NCBI GenBank assembly: GCA_001599295.1
Contig: BCGN01000007.1
Span: 981,791 to 1,045,790 of the forward strand
Reading direction: 5' to 3'
DNA: 64,000 nucleotides
Source of the DNA: Sporopachydermia quercuum
Taxonomy: Eukaryota > Ascomycota > Sporopachydermiomycetes > Sporopachydermiales > Sporopachydermiaceae
A program made the position numbers and the translations under genes. Under the pieces are notes generated by a model that worked only from the letters and a program-made list of their open reading frames with translations, ran no database searches and was not told where the DNA came from. This document shows positions 22,902 through 34,056 of this stretch, in pieces; the stretch's first letter is position 1, and each line of letters begins with the position of its first letter.

Positions 22902-25299
22902 ATGTCAATGAAAAAAGTCCTCCAACGAGGAGAAGAACTGTTGGCACAGTATCCTCGTCAGAGTAAACTATGGAGAATATCAAGTCATTTAACCTGCTTA
23001 GGTATGATAAGCATGAGTAAACTACTGGCCTATAGTTTTTATAAGCCAGAAATTAGAGATTTGCATTTACTGGATGAAGCTCTAGAAAGATCGAGAAAAG
23101 AAGGAAGGTCACTATTAACCATAATGAATCATATGTCTACGTAAGGATTATTTGATAGCAAAGAATGGGGGAATAAAGGAAAGAAAAGGGACTTGAGCAT
23201 TTATTGTATTATCCGATTGTCATTTGGGTATCATTTTCTATGGTATTTGGTTTTTCAATGGTACTGCATTGATTGACAGATAAGTATATGCTAATATGCT
23301 AATGACTTCATGAATCACATGAACAATACAAATAATAGTTCATTCGTTTGAAGGAGATACCAGGCAGATATTTGCTAAACAATTTGAATCTACAAAGAGC
23401 CTTGGAGAGTGTTAGAGTATCTCAATATACATTATTTCTGCTATTTGGATATGATTCTTTGACCAATTGATAATAAATGGCTATAGCTAATAGCTGATAT
23501 GGATATTCATAAAAACCATTGGTATATCTACCGAACAGCTTTAGCTTTAGCATTGGCTTTCATACACTTACAATATTGTCAGAGATTATCGAGAAGTATA
23601 GGATAGGTTATACGATATTGTAGCGTATTAGTGCTATAATGATTGCGCGCTTCTATTTTTTCATATTGATTCTTAGCATCTCATGACAGGTGTTTATCAA
23701 TGATATGTTCAAACAGCACTATTTCAAACTAAATTTAGCTAATGCAACAGTCATTCAGTTTTCACCCCTCCTTTTACTCCCTTTTAATGTCCTTACTTCC
23801 TTATTCCGTTTTGTTTATTGCATTCTTTCGACAAATACTAACAGTTAACGACTAGTGTTGATGATCCAGGAGTTTGGGGTGTCTTACCACTCAAGTATTA
23901 TCTAAAGTATGATTGTATTCGATGGTGCTTAGGTGCTGATAATGTTTGTTTCAGTTCAAAGTATGTATTATATACTTTTTATTAGTTATGAGGTCAAGAA
24001 GGAAATAATTTGAAAAAAGTGTGATAGTGGTGTGATAGTATACATTTTATGACGATTATCAAAAGATCACTATTTTGTTGTTGGTTGAAGTATGAATTTT
24101 GGTGATGAATATGATGATCCTAGTGGTCTTACTGCTGTTGGAACTAGTACAACCAGCACAAGAAGTACTTTCAAATCAATAGGTCTCTCTTGATAGGTTT
24201 TGAGACATCCAAATTCACACATGCTTATGAGCAGATGATCGAGATAAAGAGCTCTAGTGAAAGAATTTAGCTAGAAAACTACACCTTGATTGATAGAATT
24301 GTTACTTGGATCGTTGACATTGCCATTATTAGTATTGTTATTACTTATTAGCTATAGATTGGTCTTTTTAGAGTCAGTCTACTTGCTACTGACAAGTTAC
24401 AGAGGCTAATTAATTTGAACGTCAGAAGGTTTCTATTTTCTAGCTTATGCAACATGCAGCCTACTATACCATCATACTATCGTGCTCCCTTTATTACACT
24501 CATCTTTTTATGCTATTACTTACCTGCTATTGCTAACATCTTGCCCTTCTCTAGAAATAAAGCCCTTTTCTTCTCTCTAGGGAAAGTTATCCCTACTAAA
24601 CGATTTGGCTCTGGTCCTTTCCAACCGGCTATTGATGCAGCTATCAGATTACTATCACCAAACAATAAAGACAATTTCACCAAAATATCAAACACTTTGA
24701 ACCATCCTCAATGGATGCATATATTCCCTGAAGGGTTTGTTTTGCAATTAGAACCTCCGTTTAATAATTCTATGCGTTATTTCCGATGGGGAGTATCTAG
24801 ATTAGTGTTAGAAGCAAGCAAACCACCTATTATATTGCCAATGTTTGCACATGGGTTTGAAAAAGTGCTACCAGAAGTTTATAATGGCAAACCGGGTATG
24901 CCTAGTCTATTACCGCGAAACATAAATGCCGAGATCAAGCTTCGGATAGGAAAGATTCTTCCGGATACCGAAATTGAACAATTTCGAGCGCAATGGCAAG
25001 ATTTAGTTGATGCCGAGGTTGAAAAAGAAGGTACGCCTTCGGAACCTGCACTGGATGATTTGAATAAAGAGCTTAAATACGGAGATTCGGCTAAACGGCT
25101 ACGCAGTGATTTGGCGGGGTATATTAGGAAGCATATTCAAAAGATGCGGGATGAAGAATTCGGCAAGGAAGATCCGAGGTTTTCCTCTCAACCATTTTGG
25201 AGTAAATTTAATGCTTCCGAGGGTAAAAGTGATTTAGAGGTTAAGTTCATCGGTAAAAACTGGGCCTCTCATAAAGAGCATTTCCCTGACGAATACTAG
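22902..25299 (+). CDS. TAZ1: tafazzin, cardiolipin transacylase, three exons
   Basis: Taz1 remodels cardiolipin acyl chains at mitochondrial membranes. Exons 22902-23140, 23856-23960 and 24555-25299 join in frame to 362 residues (381 in S. cerevisiae). The H-x4-D acyltransferase motif NHMSTVDDP (His77, Asp82) is split by intron 1. FFSLGKVIPTKRFGSGPFQ, HIFPEGFVLQL, NSMRYFRWG and PPIILPMFAHGFE follow; the tail has the family block FNASEGKSDLEVKFIGKNWA. MSMKKVLQRGEELL at 22902 matches the N-termini of tafazzins; an ATG at 22770 would add 44 residues. Intron 1 (715 bases) has a GTAAGG donor and TACTAAC at 23836-23842; intron 2 (594 bases) has GTATGT and TGCTAAC at 24531-24537. These are the longest introns here. 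Confidence 0.93.
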
Positions 25300-26081
25300 G
25301 TGAAAAATGCACAGCATGTGGCTGTATTTATTAATAGATTTTGTATATAAATAGAGAATAACGAGTTATTGACTTTAGAATAGATAGGTGAAATATGGTA
25401 GGCCAGGTAGAAAGAATAAAAAGGAGGAAGATAGTTGCAGGGTGTTGAACTGATGTGACGAAAAACCAGATCACAACAGACTGAAAACATCTAAAAGAGC
25501 GAGACTTGGAAGTCCGATGTAAACTAATCCGAGGCCCAATAAGATGTGAGAATATTACTATAATTCAAGTAGACGATGCCCGTATGTTTCCACTAGAGAG
25601 AACGCAAAAAATAGTAGAATCATAACAAATATATCTCCGAGTTCTGAGTCCCGAATTCTCAGCCATGTATACACGAGCTAACAGTAAAATCAATTAGGTG
25701 TTAGTTATAGTGTAGTTAGTGGAATCTTCAAAGTTCAGTGAATCACTTGAGGTTTTCATGCATAAGCGAAGATACAGGAAATCCGGAAATAATACCATTT
25801 TTTTATCTCTGCCATTAGTTCCATTGTATGTTATTAATATAATAGAGGTTATATGAGAAGTTCACATACTATAATAGATTCAGGTAGGGTTATTGTTGAT
25901 AGTTGTAGATTGATGTGTCATAAGTATAATCCTACAGTATTCTCACCCAGTGCAATGTCATTCTACCATCAACACATACTGAAAGCTGTTCGGTTGGAAC
26001 AGTCATCATCATCTTACTATTAGAGTTCTAGGGGAACCCCTTCATTTTTATTCATTTCATCACCGGTTCTTTCTTGTCACT
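25300..26081. other. convergent intergenic TAZ1 - HIT-finger gene
   Basis: Nearly 800 bases of AT-rich sequence between converging 3' ends. No ORF above about 64 codons, no tRNA and no repeat seen. Confidence 0.6.
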
Positions 26082-26870
26082 TTACACTTCTTTGTCCTCT
26101 TCTTCACTATCATACACATCATATTGTCCATTTGATATCAGCTGTTCAAACTCTTTTCTTTGTTCATCAGTTAGCATTGCCAATAATTCTTGTTTGCTCG
26201 CATTGTTGACTATTCTTTCTAATTCTTGCTCTAATTCTTGTCCTAGCTCACTATCAGAAGAGTTGTTATCATCACTATTGATAATACTATTTCCACTGCT
26301 GCTACTGCTATTGTTAGTAGGTAGTATTGAAACATCTGGTTGATTGAACAATCGTTCATACTGTTTCTTCTTTTCTAAAGCATCCATTGGCGGTATATAC
26401 TTCCATTCTTTATTGGTGGCAATTTCCGCGCTATTAAGCATTTGTATGTTCTTTCCAGTGGAAGATTTACTATTAGCACTATTATTATTGTTGTTTGCAT
26501 CATTATCACGACTGTACTTGTTAATAACATCAACAACCTTTTTGATATCGTTTTCGGAGGGCTCAAAGAACTTAGTAGCTTTTTTCCTTTCTTCGGTTTG
26601 TTTCCTCTCGAATGTTGTCAAACAATCACCAATGGCTCTATGGGCTCTTGATTTATAACATGTTAATGAGCAGTACAGTCGTTTACACTTGGGGCAAGTA
26701 TAATTAGCGGTTTCACTGTTACACATTTGACAAGTGTTTTCCTTGAGTTTGGAAGCAACTTTACCTGCTCCTTTCTGACCCAAAGGTCTTATTTGGCTGT
26801 AGTTTAGTGGATCATTGCTGGCTGTCAATGCTGGACTTTTGATAGAAGGATTAGTGATATTGATGCTCAT
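26082..26870 (-). CDS. HIT-type zinc finger protein, ZNHIT2-like
   Basis: A 262-residue protein with one zf-HIT module: C47-x2-C50, C59-x2-C62, C67-x3-C71 and a final H77/C83 pair, with the typical YCSLTCYKS core. Such fingers occur in assembly factors: Hit1 and Bcd1 for box C/D snoRNPs, ZNHIT2 for R2TP and U5 snRNP, Vps71 for SWR1. Here the finger follows a 45-residue lead, and the C-terminus has LLAMLTDEQRKEFEQLI, a pattern I associate with ZNHIT2 rather than Hit1 or Bcd1. The middle carries Asn and Ser runs and the end is acidic. Start ATG at 26870. The finger is certain; the subfamily is a judgement from architecture. Confidence 0.8.
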   Translation of the reverse strand: MSINITNPSIKSPALTASNDPLNYSQIRPLGQKGAGKVASKLKENTCQMCNSETANYTCPKCKRLYCSLTCYKSRAHRAIGDCLTTFERKQTEERKKATKFFEPSENDIKKVVDVINKYSRDNDANNNNNSANSKSSTGKNIQMLNSAEIATNKEWKYIPPMDALEKKKQYERLFNQPDVSILPTNNSSSSSGNSIINSDDNNSSDSELGQELEQELERIVNNASKQELLAMLTDEQRKEFEQLISNGQYDVYDSEEEDKEV

Positions 26871-27885
26871 TATGTGCGATGAGCGTGAAACAAAAAAGTG
26901 AGATTGATAAGAGCTTCAATCCGCTTATCGAAGGAAATATATGTGTAGAAGTTTCAACAATATTGTGTGACTACCCGATCAGTCGAGATTTGTTCGGAAT
27001 CGGAAGCGGAACTGTGTTTAATCGGGTGATAGCGGAACAACTAGATAATTGAATAGCTGGAGATTAAAAAAAGATGATATGTATGACAGACCCTTTGAAT
27101 ATTGGAAGGGGGTCAGCAACACGTGATTAGAATCAACTAAGGGTCTAATAGAAGATGAGGGTCTATCTGGGGGACCGTAATTTGTTTTATTTACAATTGA
27201 AGACATTAAAAATAGAAGNATAAAACTAAATTAGCATAATTAGGACATGGAAAAAATGATCGGTATACCAGCCATTCTGCGAGAATCATAAGGATTGTAG
27301 ATATTACTACAGTCTATTATGCACATGTGATGACAATCATATCTACCATTGGGTAGAACGTACACACTTACCAACTTGATTACAGACAGATGGTGAGTAT
27401 ATAAAATCTGACAGCTATTCTTTTTAATCATTTCCTTTCTCTTCTCATCAAGCAAGCATCCTCATTTCTTATCTAATAGTCACGTAACTTGAATTATTTT
27501 CAACCTCAAATCTCATCCCAAACACTGGTATACTTTCCTATGTTTTTATCTTCTCCGAAATATTTCTCTCCACTAATATAGAAAGCAATCATCATCGTTG
27601 GTTACCCGGCCCCGCTTCATACAAATTATCTACATGCTGAGAATGAAAAGAAAGGAACTGTTTGCGAGCTATCTATCCATTTCCATCAAACTGGTCTTAG
27701 TTTGCTATTGTTATGATTATATACTCACGAGCTAATCTTTTCAAGATTATATTAGGTACTTGGTATATTGAGAGAGCGTTTGTGAGTAAAGCAACGTTAG
27801 GAACGGGGAAGTGATTACTTTGTCAGTAAACAGCAGCAGATAATCTGCTGTCGATGATTAGGTACATTGCTAATAGTAGATTGTC
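26871..27885. promoter_or_regulatory. divergent promoter with a CACGTG box at 27120-27125
   Basis: About 1 kb between the HIT-finger gene (minus) and the PPR-like gene (plus). CACGTG lies 250 bases before the HIT-finger ATG and forms ATCACGTG on the minus strand, a Cbf1-type site. Otherwise AT-rich with no ORF of note. Confidence 0.45.
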
Positions 27886-30669
27886 ATGCTTTCTCGATGT
27901 CCTAGAAGCATTCTAGCATTTGGGCTACGGAGGAAATTGGCCTCCAGCTTTTCTGATTCTAGAAAAGTTAGGAATGGTTTGCAAACAATACCAAAAGTTC
28001 CGATCCGAGAGAATCCTGTACAGTTTAATCATCTCTCGGCTCGGTGCTTCTCATGTAGCTGTCGCGTCGATAAAAGTATAGTAAATATAGAAATACCGAA
28101 GAGGCCGAAGAAAGCGGAAGTTATCGATATCAAATTTGCGGGAGATTTGGAAGAAGAAATTCCAGAAATTTCGGAAGAAGAGAAAGATGTGATTTCGGAA
28201 ATAAGGACGTTGATCCGATCAATTCAGAGAATAAGCAGAAATTCAACAGTTAAACCAGAAGCTCTAGAAGAGCTCCTAGTGATGTTACAAGACCTCATAT
28301 ATATTTCACCCGAAAAATTGATTAACCCCAAGTTTTTCCACACTATCGGAGATGCTGTNACGATTTTGAAAAGCTATATACCTGAATCTAAACCATTGTT
28401 GAGTGGTAACGAGTATTTAACCATATTACATGGTATTTTGATGCATCAAAACCCAGCATGTCTGAAACAAATACCGGAGGAAACTTTCATTTCAGAAATT
28501 TTCGTTGCATTATCAAATTTTGAACTGAACATTTCAGCTACTGCTCGGTTAGTTTCCTATTTCATCCGTTATATGACCATAAAGGGAGAATCTCATCGAG
28601 TACGAGATTATTTATTGCAAATGTTACAAGAGCAGCCATCAACAGCTAAGCAGGAGATTTTATGCGAAGTATTCAAATCTCTGGCTCCAGGAACATCCGA
28701 AGTTGTTATTCGGGAACTTCTGGAAGTGTCAGAGCGGGAAAAAATCCCGATGGATTCGGAATCAGTTAAAAATTTATTGGATGTATTGTTCTTAGATCTA
28801 TTAGATTTGGAAGTTAAAGTGAAAGAACGGAAATTATCAGATGTCTTCCAACTGATATTCCAAAGGATACAACCTTTTGAGTTCTCCGAAGAAACAATAA
28901 AAGAGCTTCTATTCTTCATAACGAATTTTAACCTCCGTTCAGTCAATAAAATAGTTCTGTCTCGGGTTGTTATACCATACTTAGATAGCCGAAATATGTT
29001 GAGGCATCGCGCCCGTTCCGACACTGATGCGAAGACTAATGCTAATGCCGCTGTATCGTCGTCGTTCCTCTGTGCCGTGATAGATTCTTGTATATTAGCC
29101 AATGATCGCCTTTTTGGAATGAATATTATTGGAAGGCTTGAAGACCCTTCTATCGAAAGTGAAACACTGTCCGACGATGATTATTCTAAAATTTTATTGG
29201 CCAAATGTAAATGGATTGTTTTCACCTCTGATAGGTTTGCTGATTTGGAAGAGAAGCTTCAATCGGAGGTTTCTCCATTAGATATTGAATTTGCTAATGA
29301 ATTGCTCCGAACAATCACTGAAACAGAAAAAAATGATAGCTATGTCGAAGAGTTTACCGAGTTTCTCGGTACTAACGGAATTGAAAAAGACGTCACGACA
29401 TACGGAATTCTGCTGGAACGGTTCATCAGCCGACGGGATTTCGACTCGGCTCGGGATTTGGTCACCCGGAGCTTTTCTGAAGCTGTAGATTGGAATTCAT
29501 CTGGGTCTTCTCTTCANCATCTTTTCCGATTTCTGCAATTTCTAACTGAAGAAAGCCCGGGAGATATCCGCAAGACGATGAGACTATACGACTCTGTGAA
29601 ACTCCAGTGTGCCCGAGTGGACCTTCCAACGGCGTCTAAACTAGTTGAAATGGCCCTAAACAATAACTGGCTGGGTGATGCCTTGCATATATTGAGAACA
29701 GATATTGATGTCAATAACAAACCATCAGGAAGCGAAGTGCCATTGATTGAATCCAGCTTTCTCAATCAAATTTACCGGACAAAGGACGTCGAGCTCGCGT
29801 GGGGGATTTTTTGCGAGTTGTGTAAATACGTCAATATAACCTACGACAGCTATTTACCATCTATGAAGTATTTCTGCGAAACGTTAGGTCGGCCGGACGC
29901 NGCGTTAAGAATATTCGGACATTTAAGAAGACTCCATAAAACTCAGGGCTTTCCTCCCCCTGGGAACGAAATCTATGCATATCTTTTCCGATCGATGGGT
30001 CAAAATCTTTATGAAGAGGGTGTTCTTGAACTGCATGCTGCGTTGAAGATTGATATGAATGCTGATCCTGATACTGAGGTAATGAATGCTATTCTGTCAG
30101 CTTATTGTGAGTTGCAGGATCCTCTTAGAATCAGAGACACGTTTGAACAGTTTTGTTCATTTCCCGTTGGTAAAAGTATCAATAATGAATCTATCACTAC
30201 TATGGTTAAAAGTCATACATTGATTGGTATGGAATCCGTTCAAGGATTCTGGGAATCAGTTCCACAATTAGATGTCAAACTCGATGCTGAAAACTATCGT
30301 CAGTACGTTATAGCATGTAATTATCATGGAGCAAATGAACTGGCATTGAAAGCTGTTGATGGCATGATTGAGAAAGGTGTTGAGCCAACTTTGAGAGTCA
30401 TTGAAGCATTGTATAACTGGACAATGNTTTCTAGTGGGAAGGAGAAGGTTAAAGAATGGGCATTGAAGAATTATCCTGGGTTATGGAAAGAGTTAGAACT
30501 AAAGAACAGATTAAAAGAGATTGTTTATGATGAGAACAATACAAGTGAATCACCTTCTGTGTTGAGAGAACNAGCTGCTTTGGCTCTTACTAGTGGTAAT
30601 CAAGTTGTGAAAGCTTTTAATACTGATCCAGAGAATAGAAGTGGTAGTTCTAAGTATTTTGAAATTTAG
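27886..30669 (+). CDS. mitochondrial PPR-like RNA-metabolism or assembly protein
   Basis: An unbroken 927-codon frame. The first 60 residues look like a mitochondrial presequence: MLSRCPRSILAFGLRRKLAS, rich in Arg and Ser with almost no acid. After an acidic linker the protein is helical throughout. The second half shows PPR-like helix pairs, such as DVTTYGILLERFISRRDFDSARDLV and YRQYVIACNYHGANELALKAVDGMIEKGVEPTLRVIEALYNW. Proteins of this size and design in fungi act in mitochondrial mRNA processing or translation, or in complex I assembly (CIA84). I cannot choose between them. Five ambiguous bases fall inside the gene. CGG/CCG codons are abundant up to about 30,000 and nearly absent after it. 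Confidence 0.8.
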   Translation: MLSRCPRSILAFGLRRKLASSFSDSRKVRNGLQTIPKVPIRENPVQFNHLSARCFSCSCRVDKSIVNIEIPKRPKKAEVIDIKFAGDLEEEIPEISEEEKDVISEIRTLIRSIQRISRNSTVKPEALEELLVMLQDLIYISPEKLINPKFFHTIGDAXTILKSYIPESKPLLSGNEYLTILHGILMHQNPACLKQIPEETFISEIFVALSNFELNISATARLVSYFIRYMTIKGESHRVRDYLLQMLQEQPSTAKQEILCEVFKSLAPGTSEVVIRELLEVSEREKIPMDSESVKNLLDVLFLDLLDLEVKVKERKLSDVFQLIFQRIQPFEFSEETIKELLFFITNFNLRSVNKIVLSRVVIPYLDSRNMLRHRARSDTDAKTNANAAVSSSFLCAVIDSCILANDRLFGMNIIGRLEDPSIESETLSDDDYSKILLAKCKWIVFTSDRFADLEEKLQSEVSPLDIEFANELLRTITETEKNDSYVEEFTEFLGTNGIEKDVTTYGILLERFISRRDFDSARDLVTRSFSEAVDWNSSGSSLXHLFRFLQFLTEESPGDIRKTMRLYDSVKLQCARVDLPTASKLVEMALNNNWLGDALHILRTDIDVNNKPSGSEVPLIESSFLNQIYRTKDVELAWGIFCELCKYVNITYDSYLPSMKYFCETLGRPDXALRIFGHLRRLHKTQGFPPPGNEIYAYLFRSMGQNLYEEGVLELHAALKIDMNADPDTEVMNAILSAYCELQDPLRIRDTFEQFCSFPVGKSINNESITTMVKSHTLIGMESVQGFWESVPQLDVKLDAENYRQYVIACNYHGANELALKAVDGMIEKGVEPTLRVIEALYNWTMXSSGKEKVKEWALKNYPGLWKELELKNRLKEIVYDENNTSESPSVLREXAALALTSGNQVVKAFNTDPENRSGSSKYFEI

Positions 30670-31167
30670 TCGTATGATTAAAGGCAACAAGAAAGGAGAA
30701 TGAAAGTAAAGTTCTGANTCTTTTATACCAGGTACTATGTCTATCATGATTTTATTTGTGATTGCATTGTCAGTTAGTAATGACAGGAAAGAATAATGTG
30801 CCTCTTGATAGTAGTGGGTCAATGGTATAGTCGACATATACCATGGTTTATCCTTACATGAACTTGTATGTTCATCGGTTCTGCAATGCATTCATGGTGT
30901 ATATTATCACGCGCTTGTTATTCACCTCATCATAATATGGTTTTCTCTCTTTCACTTAACCTATCATAATGCTGCGCCTTGTTATATCCTTCATTGTATT
31001 TCCTTTCATGTCTTATCTTATTCAGTACTCTCAGCTTAAACTCCTTTCAATCCTATACATACTCTGCATTAATACTATTATACACTATAAATTCATCATA
31101 TATTAACCATCATTATTTCCTGTCCTACCCAATTAATACCATTCCACATATTGTTTTCCATCGTATG
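30670..31167. other. convergent intergenic PPR gene - KAR3
   Basis: Just under 500 bases, T-rich toward the KAR3 end, with one ambiguous base (30718). Nothing else seen. Confidence 0.6.
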
Positions 31168-33408
31168 CTACCTCTTCTTTATTTGAGTAGCGTTAATAGT
31201 TGTAGCAAACCTCAAAGAGTTAATAGTCTCATTTAAATGTTTCTGCAACGGTGAAATATTGACAAACATAAGTGTCTTCGAGTTACCACCAAGTGAATAC
31301 TGCAATAAGTATGTCAATTTGGAGTTTCTGTAGGGAATATGTGCAGATTCTTTCTTGATATTCAATGCATGAATTACATCGCCTAAACAACTTAAACTCT
31401 TATTGATGGCTTGGGTTTCCTTGAGTCTGTTACCTGTAGCTTGCGAAGAATTCAGTCGTTCAGACCCTGCAAGATCAATTAAGTTAAGTGTTCCACTACA
31501 CTTTTCACCTGTTGCTGAATTGTTGCCTTGTAGAGATAACATAAACACTGAATGAGATCTGGAAGATCTTTCGTTGGCTTCAGTTGCAGCTACCGAACGG
31601 TTTCTACTGGCAGTTTGAAGCATTGCTTCAACACTCTCGGGCGATGTCAACTCTATAGCTTTCAATCCAGGAATGCTTATTTGCTGGGTCTTAACATCAT
31701 GGCGTATATCAAGCTTAGTCTGAGAAGAGCTAGTAAGCAAATCATTTATGCTTTCATTGTAAATCTCTAAAAACTGGCCCTCGATGTTATATGACCAACC
31801 TTTCGTTTTCAGATCTTCTGCTGCTTCGAATATTTGTTTCACCGCTTTTGGGATCATTCCGTCATTTGACGACATTGTATAGGTTTTACCAGAACCTGTT
31901 TGGCCATAAGCAAAGATGCATACATTCGAGCCGTCAAGGACACATTGGACTAGTTGTGAGATTTCAGCAAATATGGTATCATTGTTGATATTGGGTCCGA
32001 ATACTTTGTCAAAGGCAAAAGAATGAATTTTACCTGTTTGAGAGCTCAATCCGATGTTCCGGTTGATATCGGGTGGCGCCGCTTTGAATGTGATTGTTTG
32101 TTGGCTTTCCGCGGAGTCTTCTTCCAAAATAGACACATCTACGGGNTCTGATGATCGAGCTTCTTTAGGCAGCAACGGCCGTAGTCGGCAGAACACTCGG
32201 ATGTTTCCTTTTAGGGTTTGCACTGCATTATGTAGTTTCCGACGGACAATTTCGGCATCTACCAGTTCCTGTTTCATTTCTGGTGTGTGCTGGTTGACTG
32301 ATTCAATGAACTGCTTCATAGTTTCTATATTTTGTTTTGACTTCTCGATTTTCTCATGTAACTGTTGTGATTGTAGGAAAAGATCTTTCACAACGCTTTC
32401 CGCTTCATTTGCCGCTTTGGTTTTACTTTCTAGTTGAGAGTCCAAATGGCTGATTTTTGTCTCCGTAGACTCGATTTTTAGTTTCACCTTAGTTATCTCA
32501 TGTTCTGCTATCTTCGTTTCCTCCGTTTTCTCTGAAATCATTGTGGAATATCTCGTTTTGAATTCTTGTAAACTGGCTTCCTTTCGAGTTATGGAATCTG
32601 AATAGTTCTGAAATATTTGGCTCATCTCCTGTTGTTTTTCTTTCTGTATATTAGTTATCATCGTTTCAGTTTGATTTATTGTTTCTTTTAAACCGTTGAT
32701 CGTCTCCTTCTGATATTCCAGCTTTGCTGAGTATTTAGCATCAATTTCCTCCTCATGTTTTCGCTCGATGGTCTTGATACTCTCCTCATATTCTTGTAAA
32801 AGTTTCTGCTCCCTCTGAAAGTTTTCATGATTCAATTCTTCCTTGCGAGATGCCAGACTATCTGGTATTTGCAACATATCAGTTTCTATAGTTCTAATTT
32901 CCCTCTTTAGCGACCGTGCTTGATCTTCCAGTTGGAAAACGATGAAGTTCCGTTCACTTCTCTGGTTCTCCAACTCCATTAGCCTGTTTGTTAGTTGGGT
33001 GATCCTTTTCTTATTCTCATCTTTTTTATGGTGTAGATCCTGTAGTATTATCTCATATTCTTTCTTGGCGCCGTCTATTGATTCTTTCAGCAAACCGGCC
33101 GTTATTTCTGTTCTTCCCGTACTGCTTCTGTTCGATGATTTTTGGATTGACGACAAGGCATTGGCATTTAGCTTACCCTGTGTGAAATTCGAAGAAATGT
33201 TAGATTTTCGCAAACTGGTCTTTTTGATCCCCTGGTTTGATGGTAAATTTGAAACTGGTTCAACTACAGGCTGATTATTCTGCAAGCTTAAGAGAGGCCG
33301 TCTTGCTTTTGGAATACATGATGGTCGTGTTGATGGTTCAGCAGTTGAGGTTTTCGCCCTTGGCTGAGGAATCCTACTTGGAAGTTTTGTAGGTCTTTCT
33401 GGGATCAT
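31168..33408 (-). CDS. KAR3: C-terminal motor kinesin-14, Kar3
   Basis: Minus-end-directed kinesin-14 acting in nuclear fusion and on the spindle. The 746-residue protein has the classic order: a basic, Ser/Pro-rich microtubule-binding head (1-100), a long coiled coil (about 105-390), a neck ([14 protein letters not shown]), then a C-terminal motor from about residue 400 ([10 protein letters not shown]). The P-loop GQTGSGKT starts at Gly502; switch I is NERSSRSHS and switch II is [19 protein letters not shown] and [19 protein letters not shown] follow. Length is close to the 729 residues of S. cerevisiae Kar3. Start ATG at 33408. It shares a divergent promoter with RRP15. One ambiguous base at 32146. 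Confidence 0.95.
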   Translation of the reverse strand: MIPERPTKLPSRIPQPRAKTSTAEPSTRPSCIPKARRPLLSLQNNQPVVEPVSNLPSNQGIKKTSLRKSNISSNFTQGKLNANALSSIQKSSNRSSTGRTEITAGLLKESIDGAKKEYEIILQDLHHKKDENKKRITQLTNRLMELENQRSERNFIVFQLEDQARSLKREIRTIETDMLQIPDSLASRKEELNHENFQREQKLLQEYEESIKTIERKHEEEIDAKYSAKLEYQKETINGLKETINQTETMITNIQKEKQQEMSQIFQNYSDSITRKEASLQEFKTRYSTMISEKTEETKIAEHEITKVKLKIESTETKISHLDSQLESKTKAANEAESVVKDLFLQSQQLHEKIEKSKQNIETMKQFIESVNQHTPEMKQELVDAEIVRRKLHNAVQTLKGNIRVFCRLRPLLPKEARSSXPVDVSILEEDSAESQQTITFKAAPPDINRNIGLSSQTGKIHSFAFDKVFGPNINNDTIFAEISQLVQCVLDGSNVCIFAYGQTGSGKTYTMSSNDGMIPKAVKQIFEAAEDLKTKGWSYNIEGQFLEIYNESINDLLTSSSQTKLDIRHDVKTQQISIPGLKAIELTSPESVEAMLQTASRNRSVAATEANERSSRSHSVFMLSLQGNNSATGEKCSGTLNLIDLAGSERLNSSQATGNRLKETQAINKSLSCLGDVIHALNIKKESAHIPYRNSKLTYLLQYSLGGNSKTLMFVNISPLQKHLNETINSLRFATTINATQIKKR

Positions 33409-34056
33409 TTCAAAACGTCAAACTACTATAAGAACACATCATCCAGTTAGGTATGTGGAATCTAATNATGTTTAGCTGATCGGATAGATCTATTATGATC
33501 TCGAGTTTGGTTGCAGCGTGTTTCTATGAAATACAAACTTTTGTAATCAAAGGACTATACTATAATAGAAAAGAAAAGCTGCATTTATTATCGACTTTCT
33601 GTGATGCACTCGATCGAATAATCAAATAACACGAATGCAATGCTGTAGGTGAGCTGGGTGTCTGAGGAGGTAAGGATATTCTGTTTTCCTCAAAACAGGA
33701 ATTGATAAATATATGTCCCAAAATGGAGATTTTTTTGTTGTTGGGGTGAAAATAAAGCAAATAATAGATTATGTAATAAGGAATTCATATGTATTTTCCA
33801 GAATAGTATATATACCTCACGTGCCATATGTTTACCTAAAACATAATTAGTATGGAGAAATTTCCTATCAAATAGCGAAAATTTTCTTTCTATGTAGATC
33901 TTAGCCTTAGCGCTCTTGCTATCTAGTAGAAAAAGGTTATTATTTTGCGCAATCTGAATGCTGGACCAATCGGGGATTTAAAAGGACGAATGAGTTGGTT
34001 AAATCAGAGTATTTGTTGAATTAGATTGAATATATATTGAACTAAGGAAAACCGAG
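33409..34056. promoter_or_regulatory. divergent promoter KAR3-RRP15 with a CACGTG box
   Basis: About 650 bases between divergent starts. CTCACGTG ends at 33823 (CACGTG at 33818-33823), about 235 bases before the RRP15 ATG. Whether it serves RRP15, KAR3 or both is not visible. One ambiguous base at 33467. Confidence 0.45.

Noticed and set aside
24415-24554. Upstream extension of the last TAZ1 frame
   Set aside because: It lies inside intron 2. The tafazzin alignment and splice signals place the exon start at 24555.
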